Shown here one piece after another: positions 17,525-27,083 of a stretch of 64,000 bases of DNA (position 1 is its first letter; every line of letters starts with the position of its first letter). Below the pieces are notes generated by a model, which ran no database searches, had not been told where the DNA came from, and worked only from the letters and a program-made list of their open reading frames with translations. Made by a program: the position numbers and the translations under genes. Source of the stretch: Mariaggregatimicrobium sp964498785 (GTDB lineage: Bacteria > Zhuqueibacterota > Zhuqueibacteria > Thermofontimicrobiales > Thiofontviventaceae); NCBI GenBank assembly GCA_964498785.1, contig CAZCJL010000022.1, positions 1 to 64,000 of the forward strand, written 5' to 3'.

Positions 17525-20062
17525 ATGAAGAAAAAATTATACCTACAAATTGTTTTCATCTGCCTGCTATTCATCGCCGGCTGCCAAAATCAAACAGATT
17601 TTGAAAACCAATTGACGGTCTCCCACACCGGCGACGCCCAAATCGAAGTCGGCGGACCTTATGTCGGGATCGAGATGCACCACAGTTCGCCGGCGCTGCA
17701 ACGGATCAGCTTTTATTATCCGGTAGCCAATAGCATCGATCTGTTGACCGATTACTGGCGCCGTGATACCACGCATGTGATGCAGCTTGCATTGACTATC
17801 GATGACAACGCAAGGGAATTTATCGGATCAAAACCGATGACTTTCGACCTGACGCCGTACACGGTCTGTTTTCACGATGTCAACGCGCGGCGTTCAATCG
17901 AAGTGAGCTATCATTTTTGCAAATCCAGACCGGCGATGGCTGCTATTTACAAAGTAACAAATACCAGCAATCAGGATCATCTGTTTACCTTTGAAACTCA
18001 TCTCGAGCAGATTGTGCGTACCTGTCATTCTTATAAAATGAAGGAGCTTGCTCACTCCCGGTTTGAACCGGATGCGGCGGCCATATTTACGATGTATGAT
18101 GATCCGTCGACCCAACACGTGGAATTGTTTGTCGCAAATGCCGGTGAATCACCAACTGCTTACAACATCGCTGGTCCGGTTAAAAATGATGTGGCAGCAT
18201 GGCATCCAATGGATCAATCAATGGAATATGAAAAACAGCCGCGACCGGCAGCGCGTTTCCGCTATCAAAAGAAATTATCTCCGGAAGAAGATTTAAGAAT
18301 TGTGCAAATCATCGGTCAGAGCCAGACAGGTGAGGCATCGGAAATTGTCAATTTTCTGCGCGATCGATATCAGCAGGAAATCAACGCGTACGAAAAATCA
18401 GTTTTAAATAACGCTATTTCAGGCAGCGGTTTTAAAACTAGTGATTCGTGGCTCAATCATTCCGCTGGTTGGGCGCAGGCGATTTTGCAAACCAATGTCC
18501 ATTATCTGGACGGACAGATGCGTCCCATGCCCTGTCCCGCGGAATATAATTTCTACTTTTCCCATGATGCTTTTGTGACAGACCTCGCTGCCGTCTGTTT
18601 TGATCCGCAGCGGGTCAAAAAAGATCTCCAATTTTCTATGGAACATGTGAATGCAGACAGTATTATTCCTCATGCTTATTACTGGAAAAATGGTCAATAT
18701 ATTACCGAATATGCAGATTATGATAACTGGAATAATTTCTGGTTCATCATTGTGAGCGGAAAATATCTACGACATACTGCGGATTTAAAATTTGTTCAAC
18801 AGTTGTATCCTTTTTTGAAGAAGAGTTTGAAAACAGCGTTGCAAACAAAGCGCGACGGGCTGATTTGGTCAAATCGCCCTGACTGGTGGGATATTGGTAA
18901 GAATTTCGGTCCCCGGGCATACATGACAATTCTGGCGATTAAGGCGCTACGTGAATTTAGTTTCATTTCTTCTTTCTTAAAAATGAATATGGAGTATTTG
19001 CCGGAGTATGAATCACTGGCAGAAAATATGCAGCAGCAGCTAAATCAAAAATTGTGGAATGAAGATCAACAGTATCTGATCAATTATTTTGAAGACGGGA
19101 CGATGGATGAACACTATTACATCGGTTCGCTGCTTGCCGCACATTACGGATTGTTGGATGCCGGCAAAATTGAATCGATGGTTGAAACAGCGAAAACCGT
19201 GCTATTGGATGCTGACATTGGTATTTACAATGCCTATCCTATGGATTTTACAACGTTAATTGAATATTTAACATTTTCCGGCAATGAGGCTGGCGAGCCG
19301 TATTACTATTTCAACGGCGGCGTTTGGTCACAGGGGAATGCGTGGTACGCACTGGCGTTGATAAAAGCCGGTCACCAAAACCAGGCGTTTAATTTTATTC
19401 GAAAAACAATGACCGTAAAAGGGATCATCAGCGGACCCAATGGGCAGCCGGCAATGTATGAAGTACGAAATGCCAATGTCGGGCAGCCGGAAGTTTATGG
19501 GAGGGTTGATAAACCGCAATTTTTGTGGGCTGCGGGATGGTATCTTTATAGTTTGTATCATTTGTTCGGAATTGCGGAAAACGACTGGAATATTGTGTTG
19601 CAGCCTTTTCTGCCGGAAGGGCAAAATGAAATTCAATTCACTATTTATGTTTATGGTAATCCGGCGTCCGTGTCGATTCATGGCCAGGGTGATTATCTTA
19701 AACGAATCGAATATAACGGTAAGTATTATCCTTCGGCAGTGATCCCGATGGAGCTCTCAGACATCGAAAATATTGAAATAATGTTGGGAACGCCCGATAT
19801 ACCTTATGTGAAAGAAAGTGGATCGACGCTGGTTGCAGCGGATTTCAATTCTAAAAAAAAGAAATTATCTGTCCGATTGAAAGCATTCTCTGGTCATCGA
19901 AGCAACGTGGAATTGATTTGCCCGCAAATACCGAAAGCCGCGCAGGTTTCCGGCAAAGACGTTTCAGATAAATGGATGATTGAATTAAAGAATTCGGTTT
20001 ATCATATTTCATTACCGTTTGTCCATGTCAATGAAATAGAGGAGATTAGAATAGATTTTTAA
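17525..20062 (+). CDS. Six-hairpin glycosidase-like lipoprotein
   Basis: An 845-residue protein. The open frame extends upstream to 17381, but ATG 17525 gives a clean lipoprotein signal (MKKKLYLQIVFICLLFIAGC) with lipobox LFIAGC, so I place the start there. Residues about 30-300 look like an N-terminal beta-sandwich. Residues about 310-700 have the Trp- and Tyr-rich helical pattern of six-hairpin (alpha/alpha)6 glycosidases (WSNRPDWWDIGKNF, YYYFNGGVWSQGNAWYALAL, KPQFLWAAGWYLYSLY), followed by a C-terminal beta domain. The layout resembles GH94, GH149 or GH36-like enzymes, but I cannot assign a family or catalytic residue. It is probably anchored in the outer membrane or periplasm and acts on oligosaccharides taken in by the receptor (inference). 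Confidence 0.68.
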   Translation: MKKKLYLQIVFICLLFIAGCQNQTDFENQLTVSHTGDAQIEVGGPYVGIEMHHSSPALQRISFYYPVANSIDLLTDYWRRDTTHVMQLALTIDDNAREFIGSKPMTFDLTPYTVCFHDVNARRSIEVSYHFCKSRPAMAAIYKVTNTSNQDHLFTFETHLEQIVRTCHSYKMKELAHSRFEPDAAAIFTMYDDPSTQHVELFVANAGESPTAYNIAGPVKNDVAAWHPMDQSMEYEKQPRPAARFRYQKKLSPEEDLRIVQIIGQSQTGEASEIVNFLRDRYQQEINAYEKSVLNNAISGSGFKTSDSWLNHSAGWAQAILQTNVHYLDGQMRPMPCPAEYNFYFSHDAFVTDLAAVCFDPQRVKKDLQFSMEHVNADSIIPHAYYWKNGQYITEYADYDNWNNFWFIIVSGKYLRHTADLKFVQQLYPFLKKSLKTALQTKRDGLIWSNRPDWWDIGKNFGPRAYMTILAIKALREFSFISSFLKMNMEYLPEYESLAENMQQQLNQKLWNEDQQYLINYFEDGTMDEHYYIGSLLAAHYGLLDAGKIESMVETAKTVLLDADIGIYNAYPMDFTTLIEYLTFSGNEAGEPYYYFNGGVWSQGNAWYALALIKAGHQNQAFNFIRKTMTVKGIISGPNGQPAMYEVRNANVGQPEVYGRVDKPQFLWAAGWYLYSLYHLFGIAENDWNIVLQPFLPEGQNEIQFTIYVYGNPASVSIHGQGDYLKRIEYNGKYYPSAVIPMELSDIENIEIMLGTPDIPYVKESGSTLVAADFNSKKKKLSVRLKAFSGHRSNVELICPQIPKAAQVSGKDVSDKWMIELKNSVYHISLPFVHVNEIEEIRIDF

Positions 20063-20200
20063 TTCAATTAATGGAAGCCAGAACACGAAACAAAATATAA
20101 AGCAAGGAATCTGACTACAACAATTATCTTACTAAGACTAATCAATTATTTTGGACATAAAATGAACTGTGATTAAAATCTCCTGTTTGACGGAAGATGG

Positions 20201-20270
20201 TTTCGCTAACGGCGAAAGCAGTGGGATGTTAAAGCGTGGTTGCAATTAACATCAACGAATCAAAACCACG
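20201..20270 (+). other. Two hairpins in the leader region of the ABC importer operon
   Basis: TTTCGC/GCGAAA (20201-20206 with 20212-20217) and CGTGGTT/AACCACG (20235-20241 with 20264-20270) lie in the 243-bp gap before the binding-protein gene. Neither is followed by a T-run. I see no clear promoter or ligand-binding RNA fold here. Confidence 0.35.
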
Positions 20271-20305
20271 GCGGTAAGTTGATTTTGTAGTTAATAAAAT
20301 TCATA

Positions 20306-21601
20306 ATGAAAAAAAAAATAAAGTACTTTTTCCTGTTATTACTGTTGATTGCGTTTAATTGCAGCAATCAGCAAGATCAAAATTCAAAAAATATCACGCT
20401 CACTTTCTGGTCTGCTAATAATCAGGATGAGATTGATTTGGCTCGCTCACTGGTGGATGAATGGAATCAATCTCATCCGCGGGTGCATGTGAAACATCAG
20501 CCGATTCCGGAGGGACGTTCGAGCGAGGAGGTTGTTCTGGCGGCAGTGGTTGGTAAAACGACGCCGGATGTGTTTTCCAATATGTGGCCAGGTGATGTGG
20601 AATTATATGTGCGCGCCAATGCGCTGACAACACTGGATCAGTTCTCTGATTTTGATTCAGTGGTTACAGATCGTTTTGCCGCGGAAAAAATCGAAGAAGC
20701 GCGCTCCGTTGATGGTCATATTTATCACATCCTGTGGAAAACGAATCCCATCATGATGATATATAATAAAAAAATGCTTGCCCGCGTAGGATTTGATGAA
20801 CCGCCGGCAACGTATGATGAATTTTTCGAACTTGCCAAACGAATAAAGCGTGATTCAGACGGCGATGGCTACATCGATCGCTGGGTGGGAATTACCCAAA
20901 TTCTGGTGACGTGGTGGCAGCGGTTTTTTGATTATTACACCCTCTACATTGCGGCATCCGGTGGTGGAATGTTGCTCGATCAGCAAGGTGAGGTTGTGTT
21001 CGATAATGAAGCGTCACTTAAAGTATTCAAATTTTTGCAGGAATTATTCGAGCAAAATTATTTTCCAAGAGAGCGCATGGATGCACGTGCGGATGTGTTT
21101 TTGCATAGTATTGTCGCCACCCGGTTTACCGGTCCCTGGGAAATTCGCCATGCCAATAAATTTAAACCAGAAGGATTCGAATATGATTTTGCGCCGGTTC
21201 CGGTGCCAGATTCATCTGTCAAACCTGTTTACACGTATGGCGACTACAAGAGCATTGTAATTTTTAAGAATACGAAATACCCCAAAGAATCGTGGGAATT
21301 TATGAAATATTTAATATCGCGCGAAGCGGACTTACAATTGTTGAAATTAGCAAATCAATTACCGATTCGAAAAAATGTTTTGGAAGACGGCAAATTCAAG
21401 CTCTATTTTCAGGAAAATCCGAAAATGGAAGTTTTTGCACGACAGGCACAGCGCGTACGCGGCGCAGATAGCTCGCCAGTCCTGCGTGAAATTTTTGATG
21501 CCATTAGTCAGGAATTTGAAGCCAGTGTGATTTATGGCGTCAAGTCCGCAGAACAGGCAGTGCAGGATGCTGCCGAACGCGCGCGGCTGATCATGGAGTA
21601 G
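20306..21601 (+). CDS. ABC transporter sugar-binding lipoprotein
   Basis: A 431-residue protein with a lipoprotein signal (lipobox IAFNC). It is followed by the usual start of family 1 solute-binding proteins, ITLTFWSANNQDEIDLARSL, and a body typical of MalE/UgpB-type proteins (PDVFSNMWPGD, YNKKMLARVGFDEPPATYDEF, KYPKESWEFMKYL). It captures a sugar or oligosaccharide in the periplasm and passes it to the permeases encoded 3 bp downstream. The absence of a good RBS upstream is notable. The substrate is not readable directly; the GH130 genes downstream suggest a mannoside. Confidence 0.92.
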   Translation: MKKKIKYFFLLLLLIAFNCSNQQDQNSKNITLTFWSANNQDEIDLARSLVDEWNQSHPRVHVKHQPIPEGRSSEEVVLAAVVGKTTPDVFSNMWPGDVELYVRANALTTLDQFSDFDSVVTDRFAAEKIEEARSVDGHIYHILWKTNPIMMIYNKKMLARVGFDEPPATYDEFFELAKRIKRDSDGDGYIDRWVGITQILVTWWQRFFDYYTLYIAASGGGMLLDQQGEVVFDNEASLKVFKFLQELFEQNYFPRERMDARADVFLHSIVATRFTGPWEIRHANKFKPEGFEYDFAPVPVPDSSVKPVYTYGDYKSIVIFKNTKYPKESWEFMKYLISREADLQLLKLANQLPIRKNVLEDGKFKLYFQENPKMEVFARQAQRVRGADSSPVLREIFDAISQEFEASVIYGVKSAEQAVQDAAERARLIME

Positions 21602-21604
21602 CGT

Positions 21605-22471
21605 ATGAAAATTAAACGAGATAAAATCGGATATATATTCGTTCTGCCATATCTCATTCATTTTAGCGTGTTTGTCGCTTTTCCCATGGTGTTCTCATTT
21701 GTGCTAATATTCCACAAATGGGATATTATCTCGCCAATGAACTGGGTCGGTTTGAATAATTTTGTGAAATTATTTCAGGATATTTTATTTTTTAAAGCCA
21801 TCCGAAATACACTTGTTTTTCTGTTAATTCATATTCCGCTACAAATTAGCATTGCACTGTTGTTGGCGGAATTTCTGAATCAAAAAATCCGGTTTCGGGG
21901 TTTTTTCAGGGCGTCCTATTTTATGCCAGTAGTTGTTTCCGGCGTTGTGATTACGATTTTGTGGCAGCAATTGTACGCGCAGGATTCAGGCATTATCAAT
22001 TCGCTGCTGGTAAAATTTGTTGGCATAAAATTGCCCTGGCTTACCAGCGTTAAACTGGCAATGCCTTCTATCGCGATTATGGCGACCTGGAAAAATGTCG
22101 GGCTGTACATTGTATTGTTTCTGGTGGGATTGCAGTCTGTGCCCATGTACATGTACGAAGCCGCGGATATCGAAGGCGCATCTCACTGGCAGAAATTCCG
22201 TCATATCACCCTGCCGATGATCAATCCAACAATGATCATGGTAGTCATCATTTCCACGATTGGCGGGTTTTCATTGTTTATCGAGCCGTATATTATGACC
22301 GGCGGCGGACCATTGAGCAGCACGCTTTCCGCAATGTTGTATATTTATCGTCAGGCGTTCTCATTTTATCACATGGGGTACGCTGCGACACTGGGATTCT
22401 TTTTCGCTCTTATCGTTTTCTCAGTGGTGTTAATTCAGAAAAAAATTATTGAAAAAGAAAATATATATTGA
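21605..22471 (+). CDS. Sugar ABC transporter permease, MalF/UgpA type
   Basis: A 288-residue inner-membrane protein with about six hydrophobic segments. The EAA loop that contacts the ATPase is clear: EAADIEGASHWQKFRHITLP near residues 184-203. The start ATG lies 3 bp after the stop of the binding protein, with GGAG upstream, so the genes are translationally linked. It forms the channel with the next permease. Confidence 0.95.
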   Translation: MKIKRDKIGYIFVLPYLIHFSVFVAFPMVFSFVLIFHKWDIISPMNWVGLNNFVKLFQDILFFKAIRNTLVFLLIHIPLQISIALLLAEFLNQKIRFRGFFRASYFMPVVVSGVVITILWQQLYAQDSGIINSLLVKFVGIKLPWLTSVKLAMPSIAIMATWKNVGLYIVLFLVGLQSVPMYMYEAADIEGASHWQKFRHITLPMINPTMIMVVIISTIGGFSLFIEPYIMTGGGPLSSTLSAMLYIYRQAFSFYHMGYAATLGFFFALIVFSVVLIQKKIIEKENIY

Positions 22472-22473
22472 TT

Positions 22474-23283
22474 ATGCGAAAACTTGTGTTTTATTTGTTT
22501 CTGATCTTTTGGACGATTATTTTCCTGTATCCGTTCCTGTGGATGCTTTCGGCAACCATCCGCCCGGAAGCGGAAATTGGTGGTTTTGGCATTATTCCAT
22601 CCAAAATAATGTTCGATAGTTATGAAAAAGTATTTCAGAAAATCCCCATTTTCCGTGCATTATTGAACAGCGTCATCGTGGCAACATCAGTCACATTCGG
22701 AGTGATTGTTTTCAGTTCAATGATCGGTTATTCGCTGGCACGGCATCGCTTCCGCGGGCGCAACCTTATTTTCGGAGTGATTCTGTTCACGATGACCATG
22801 CCGTTTCAAATTACCCTCATCCCTCAGTATATCTTGATGGTCAAATTTCAATGGACAGAAACATTCCTGGCGCTGATTGTACCATATCTGATAAATACAT
22901 TTGCAATTATTCTGTTTCGCCAGCATTTTCTCACTATCCCCCAGGATTTAATTGACGCCGCACGGATGGACGGTTGTTCGGAATTCACGATATTGTTTCG
23001 CATCCTGTATCCGCTATCAACGCCGGCAATTGTGACGGTGGGCATTATCACATTCATGGCAATCTGGAATGAAGTCCTCTGGCCATTGATCGTTATTCAT
23101 GAACAGCACCTGATGACCCTGCCGCAACTGGTCACCATTTTCGTCGTCGGAGGGCAGGCAGAAAGCCTGATGGGAGTGAAACTCGCCGCAGCCACGATGT
23201 TGGCGCTACCGATTGTAATTGCGTACGCTATTTTTCAAAGGTACTTTATAGAAAGCATGGCAACTTCCGGATTGAAAGGGTAA
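22474..23283 (+). CDS. Sugar ABC transporter permease, MalG/UgpE type
   Basis: A 269-residue inner-membrane protein with six predicted helices and the EAA motif DAARMDGCSEFTILFRILYP near residues 168-187. An in-frame TTG lies at 22468, but ATG 22474, directly after the stop of the first permease, is the natural start. It pairs with the preceding permease. No ATP-binding subunit is encoded nearby; many family 1 sugar importers share a MsmK/UgpC-type ATPase encoded elsewhere. Confidence 0.95.
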   Translation: MRKLVFYLFLIFWTIIFLYPFLWMLSATIRPEAEIGGFGIIPSKIMFDSYEKVFQKIPIFRALLNSVIVATSVTFGVIVFSSMIGYSLARHRFRGRNLIFGVILFTMTMPFQITLIPQYILMVKFQWTETFLALIVPYLINTFAIILFRQHFLTIPQDLIDAARMDGCSEFTILFRILYPLSTPAIVTVGIITFMAIWNEVLWPLIVIHEQHLMTLPQLVTIFVVGGQAESLMGVKLAAATMLALPIVIAYAIFQRYFIESMATSGLKG

Positions 23284-23286
23284 CTT

Positions 23287-24564
23287 ATGAAAATTAGAAA
23301 TTTCTTGATTTTTATCATTCCGTTTATTATCTTTTGTGATTTTAAACAAAAAAGTGAACAGAAATTTTCACTAACTAATTTCGGTCATTTGCGGCATCTG
23401 ACAGAATCTGTCCAAACCGCTGATGGCAGTGAATTTGACATCGTCTATATTTATGCGGAATATCCGGATTATCGCCATACAGCAGCCGCAGGGGAGGGCA
23501 TTGCTTGTGTGGATGACGCCGCGCGCGCGGCTGTGGTCTATTTACGATATTTTGAATTATCAGGGGATACATCCGGTTTGCACGACGCAAAGGCGCTGCT
23601 GGAATTCTGTCGCTATATGCAGGCAGAGGATGGGCAGTTTTACAATTTTCTAAATGCAGATTATACCATTAATCGAACCGGCAGAACCAGTCGCAAGAGT
23701 TTCGATCCCTGGGCGGCGCGAGCAGTTTGGGCGCTGGGAACCGGGTATCGGCTTTTTATAAACCATGATCCTTCTTATGCTGAAATATTGAAAGAACATC
23801 TGGAGCGCTCGTTCGGGCAGATCGAGTTGATTTTGGAAAAATATCCCGGTACCATCTCAATTGCAGGTTTCGACATCCCGAAATGGCTCATTCATCAAAA
23901 CGCCGCTGACGCTACCGCGGAAATGATGCTGGGTTTAATCAGTTATGTCCGGGCATCGGGAGATTCCGTGGTTGTCAGCTTTCTGAAAAAACTGGCGGAT
24001 GGATTGCTAAAAATGCAAATTCAGGATACAACGAGCGCGGCGTTCGGTGCGTTTTTGTCCTGGCAAAATATCTGGCATGGCTGGGGAAATTGCCAGTCTC
24101 AGGTTTTGGCAGAGCTTTACAAAATCGTCCCTGACCCGCGATATTTAGATGCCGTTGTTAGAGAAACGAAACATTTTTACAAGTTTTGGATAACACAGGG
24201 GTATCCCAATTCTATCACTTTTTTAAAAAACGATCGTGTTCAAATTGAACATATTAAACAGTACGAACAAATTGCCTATGCCTTTCGAACGGCGATTTTG
24301 GGCTGCCTGCGTATTTTTGAAATTACATCAGATCCTTTTTTTGCGGAAAGGGCTGCGGAAATTGCAGCATGGTTTTTCGGAGAGAATAAGACGGATATCG
24401 CGATGTATGATTCGTCAACAGGGCGCTGCTTTGACGGGATCAATTCAACCAGCGAGGTGAATCGAAATTCCGGTGCCGAATCCACAATCGAGGCATTGTA
24501 CGCAATAATGGAAACAGAAGCAAATCGTGTTGCAATAAATAGATTGATGACTTATGTAAAATAG
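23287..24564 (+). CDS. Helical-toroid lipoprotein, possible glycosidase or lyase
   Basis: A 425-residue protein with a short hydrophobic leader and a lipobox-like Cys (PFIIFC). The rest is a run of helical hairpins with GEGIACVDDAARAAVVYLRY near residues 74-93 and RNSGAESTIEALYAIM near the end, as in (alpha/alpha)6 toroid enzymes. The VDDAARA segment recalls the DDNARA segment in helical-toroid proteins that often travel with GH130 and glycosyltransferase genes; this link is from memory and not certain. It starts 3 bp after the permease stop with AAAGGG upstream, so it belongs to the importer operon. The enzymatic role is unassigned. Confidence 0.6.
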   Translation: MKIRNFLIFIIPFIIFCDFKQKSEQKFSLTNFGHLRHLTESVQTADGSEFDIVYIYAEYPDYRHTAAAGEGIACVDDAARAAVVYLRYFELSGDTSGLHDAKALLEFCRYMQAEDGQFYNFLNADYTINRTGRTSRKSFDPWAARAVWALGTGYRLFINHDPSYAEILKEHLERSFGQIELILEKYPGTISIAGFDIPKWLIHQNAADATAEMMLGLISYVRASGDSVVVSFLKKLADGLLKMQIQDTTSAAFGAFLSWQNIWHGWGNCQSQVLAELYKIVPDPRYLDAVVRETKHFYKFWITQGYPNSITFLKNDRVQIEHIKQYEQIAYAFRTAILGCLRIFEITSDPFFAERAAEIAAWFFGENKTDIAMYDSSTGRCFDGINSTSEVNRNSGAESTIEALYAIMETEANRVAINRLMTYVK

Positions 24565-24579
24565 TATGAGGAATGAATG

Positions 24580-25548
24580 ATGGCTGAGAAGAAATTTAGT
24601 GTTGAAAATTCAAACGGACTATTTCAACGATTTCCACAGAATCCGATTTTAACACAGAAGCATTTGTGTTATCCGGCGCATTCGGTATTCAATGCAGGCG
24701 CGACGAAATACGGAGACTCGGTGCTGCTGCTGCTGCGTGTGGAAGATATGAGCGGATTTTCGCATCTCACAGTTGCAAAAAGCGCGGATGGTTACAATAA
24801 TTGGCAGATCGAACCTGAACCGACATTTGTGGCTGATCCCCCAAATTATCCGGAGGAATTGTACGGTATAGAAGACCCGCGTGTTGTTTTTGTCAAGGAG
24901 TTAGAAAAATATGTCATAACGTACACTGCGTTTTCAGAAAACGGACCGTGTGTTTCAATTGCCCTGACAAGTGATTTTAAAGCGTTTGAACGAAGAAGGG
25001 TTGTATTACCGCCCGAGAACAAAGACGCGGTCATTTTTCCGAGAAAATTTAACAATAAATGGTACATTATCCATCGACCCGTGCCATCTAACCATAGCAG
25101 TCAGGCACATATCTGGATCGCATCGTCCCCGGATTTGGTGCATTGGGGAGAACATAAAATTTTGATTCGGGCGAGAAATGGTGGCTGGTGGGACTGTGAT
25201 AAAATCGGCATCGGGCCGCAGCCGGTGGAAACCAGCGAAGGCTGGCTGCTTATTTATCATGGCGTGCGAATTACGGCCTCTGGCTCCATTTACCGCCTCG
25301 GACTGGCATTGGTGGATTTGGAATATCCGGAGCGCGTTATTCGGCGGGGAAAACAGTGGGTATTCGGTCCGACAGAATCCTATGAACAGATCGGCGATGT
25401 TCCCAATGTCACATTCCCTTGTGGCGTTGTCATAAAACAAGATACCGGTGAATTGCTGATGTACTACGGCGCCGCTGATACATCAATGGCAGTGGCTTCG
25501 GCAAAAATCAGTGATTTGTTAGAATTTTTAAAACATAATTCAGAATGA
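24580..25548 (+). CDS. GH130-family beta-mannoside phosphorylase-like protein
   Basis: A 322-residue five-bladed propeller protein of family GH130. Visible motifs: VFNAGATKYGD, LLLRVEDMSG, ELYGIEDPRVVF (the Asp that acts as proton donor in characterised members is in this region), KDAVIFPRKF, GIGPQPVETSEGWLLIYHGV, PNVTFPCG and YYGAADTSMAVA. GH130 enzymes cleave beta-mannosides, mostly by phosphorolysis, releasing alpha-mannose 1-phosphate from mannosyl-glucose or mannooligosaccharides. There is no signal peptide, so it acts in the cytoplasm on imported sugar. GAGGA at 24568-24572 spaces best to ATG 24580 rather than 24577. It follows the lipoprotein gene by 15 bp. Confidence 0.9.
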   Translation: MAEKKFSVENSNGLFQRFPQNPILTQKHLCYPAHSVFNAGATKYGDSVLLLLRVEDMSGFSHLTVAKSADGYNNWQIEPEPTFVADPPNYPEELYGIEDPRVVFVKELEKYVITYTAFSENGPCVSIALTSDFKAFERRRVVLPPENKDAVIFPRKFNNKWYIIHRPVPSNHSSQAHIWIASSPDLVHWGEHKILIRARNGGWWDCDKIGIGPQPVETSEGWLLIYHGVRITASGSIYRLGLALVDLEYPERVIRRGKQWVFGPTESYEQIGDVPNVTFPCGVVIKQDTGELLMYYGAADTSMAVASAKISDLLEFLKHNSE

Positions 25549-25558
25549 TTTCAGTTTT

Positions 25559-25725
25559 ATGCAACCACAGAGAGCGCAGGGAACACGGAGAAAAAATATT
25601 GACGAATTGATGAAAAATGAATTTTTTTTAACGCTGAACGCGTTACATATCACAGCCCGGTGTAGGCAGCAGCGACACACCGGGGCAAATGAAAAAATGA
25701 ATAAAACCATGAACAGGTTCAATAA
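25559..25725. repeat. Multi-hairpin intergenic repeat (type AACGC-TGAAC-GCGTT)
   Basis: AACGC/GCGTT with loop TGAAC (25630-25644), CCCGGTGT/ACACCGGG (25656-25663 with 25677-25684) and AACC/GGTT (25705-25719) follow each other. The stretch 25559-25596 (ACCACAGAGAGCGCAGGG) resembles another common extragenic repeat. The hairpin set parallels 17346-17442 with compensated changes in the stems. It occupies almost the whole gap between the two GH130 genes. Confidence 0.6.
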
Positions 25726-25770
25726 TCCATCAAAGCAACTCAACAATTAAAATAATCTTTCAAAAAATCC

Positions 25771-27024
25771 ATGATTAACATCCACAGAACCCCAATTCGC
25801 ATTACATGCAACCATGCCCGCGTCCTGCTTCGTCCATTTGAAATGAACGAAGCCCGAACACGCAAAATCATTCGCCGTGTTCTTTCACTTAATGATGGTG
25901 AAATCAAAAGGCAATTTAAAAAAGTGCTGGGCGATTTCAATAACCGGCATATTGATTTTGAAGCCCATTTAATGAAACGGTTTGAAGAAATTTCTGAATT
26001 GACAGACAAGAATCATCGTTTGAGCGATGAGGCAAAATTACTTCTGGCCGCGTATTTCTCCTGTGAATATTCCCTGGAATCCGCTGCGTTATTTAATCCG
26101 GGAATTGTCCGGCATCCGCATCAATCCGGATCACCGGGAAATAACCGGCGATTCATCATGAGCTTGCGAGCCACAGGGGAAGGGCATGTTTCATCGCTTG
26201 TTTTCCGCAGCGGCACGATTGACGCCGATAATAATATCCGAATGGATGATTTGACACGATTCGTCACAATGCCCGAGATAGTACCTGGCTCGATGACTAA
26301 TGCAAGCTATCAAATTCAATTCTCCGAAAATTCGAAATTATCTGAACGTGTGATTTTTCCGATGACGCCAGATGAATTAAATGGCATCGAGGATGCACGG
26401 TTTGTTGAGTTTACCAGTGATAACGGTATTCGTATCTACTATGCAACTTACACTGCTTATGATGGTAAATCCATCTGCCCGAAATTAGCAGAGACCACGG
26501 ATTTCAAGACGTTTACAATCCGGGCGCTTTATGGAAACGAAGTGACTAACAAAGGTTTTTCGCTGTTTCCCCGTAAAATCAACGGTCAATATGTCATGCT
26601 GTCGCGGCAGGATGGCGAGAATAATTACATCATGTTTTCCGAGCGTCTCGATACATGGGATTCAAAACAGATGATCATGGAACCCGCATTTCCGTGGGAA
26701 TTTGTTCAACTTGGTAATTGTGGCTCACCGATAGAGACAAGCAGTGGTTGGCTGGCACTCAGCCACGGCGTCGGTCCCATGCGTAGATATTGCATCAGCG
26801 CATTTTTGATGGATATGGAGAATCCCGCGAAAGTCATCGGTAGGTTAAAAGAGCCTTTAATTTTGCCAAATGACGAGGAACGGGAAGGTTATGTGCCCAA
26901 TGTCGTCTATAGCTGTGGCGGCTTGATACATAATCAAAAATTGGTTCTGCCTTATGCGATGTCGGATTATGCCAGCAGCGTGGCACTTGTGGATTTAAAT
27001 GAAATTCTCAAAGAGATGATCTGA
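25771..27024 (+). CDS. GH130-family protein with N-terminal helical extension
   Basis: A 417-residue cytoplasmic protein. Residues 1-120 are a helical extension with many charged residues (RPFEMNEARTRKIIRRVLSL). Residues about 120-417 form a GH130-like propeller: GSMTNASYQIQF, ELNGIEDARFVEF, LFPRKINGQYVML, GNCGSPIETSSGWLALSHGV, YVPNVVYSCG, and YAMSDYASSVALVD. The catalytic Asp region (GIEDAR) is present. Longer members of the family with an N-terminal extension include hydrolases or phosphorylases for beta-1,2-mannosides and mannan-derived sugars; which applies is unknown. No clear RBS. It probably works with the GH130 protein at 24580 on imported oligosaccharides. Confidence 0.85.
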   Translation: MINIHRTPIRITCNHARVLLRPFEMNEARTRKIIRRVLSLNDGEIKRQFKKVLGDFNNRHIDFEAHLMKRFEEISELTDKNHRLSDEAKLLLAAYFSCEYSLESAALFNPGIVRHPHQSGSPGNNRRFIMSLRATGEGHVSSLVFRSGTIDADNNIRMDDLTRFVTMPEIVPGSMTNASYQIQFSENSKLSERVIFPMTPDELNGIEDARFVEFTSDNGIRIYYATYTAYDGKSICPKLAETTDFKTFTIRALYGNEVTNKGFSLFPRKINGQYVMLSRQDGENNYIMFSERLDTWDSKQMIMEPAFPWEFVQLGNCGSPIETSSGWLALSHGVGPMRRYCISAFLMDMENPAKVIGRLKEPLILPNDEEREGYVPNVVYSCGGLIHNQKLVLPYAMSDYASSVALVDLNEILKEMI

Positions 27025-27083
27025 TTTAGACGCTGGCGTGAGTTAGATTTTCGAAATTTTTGTAATATAAATGGACGTTAAAT

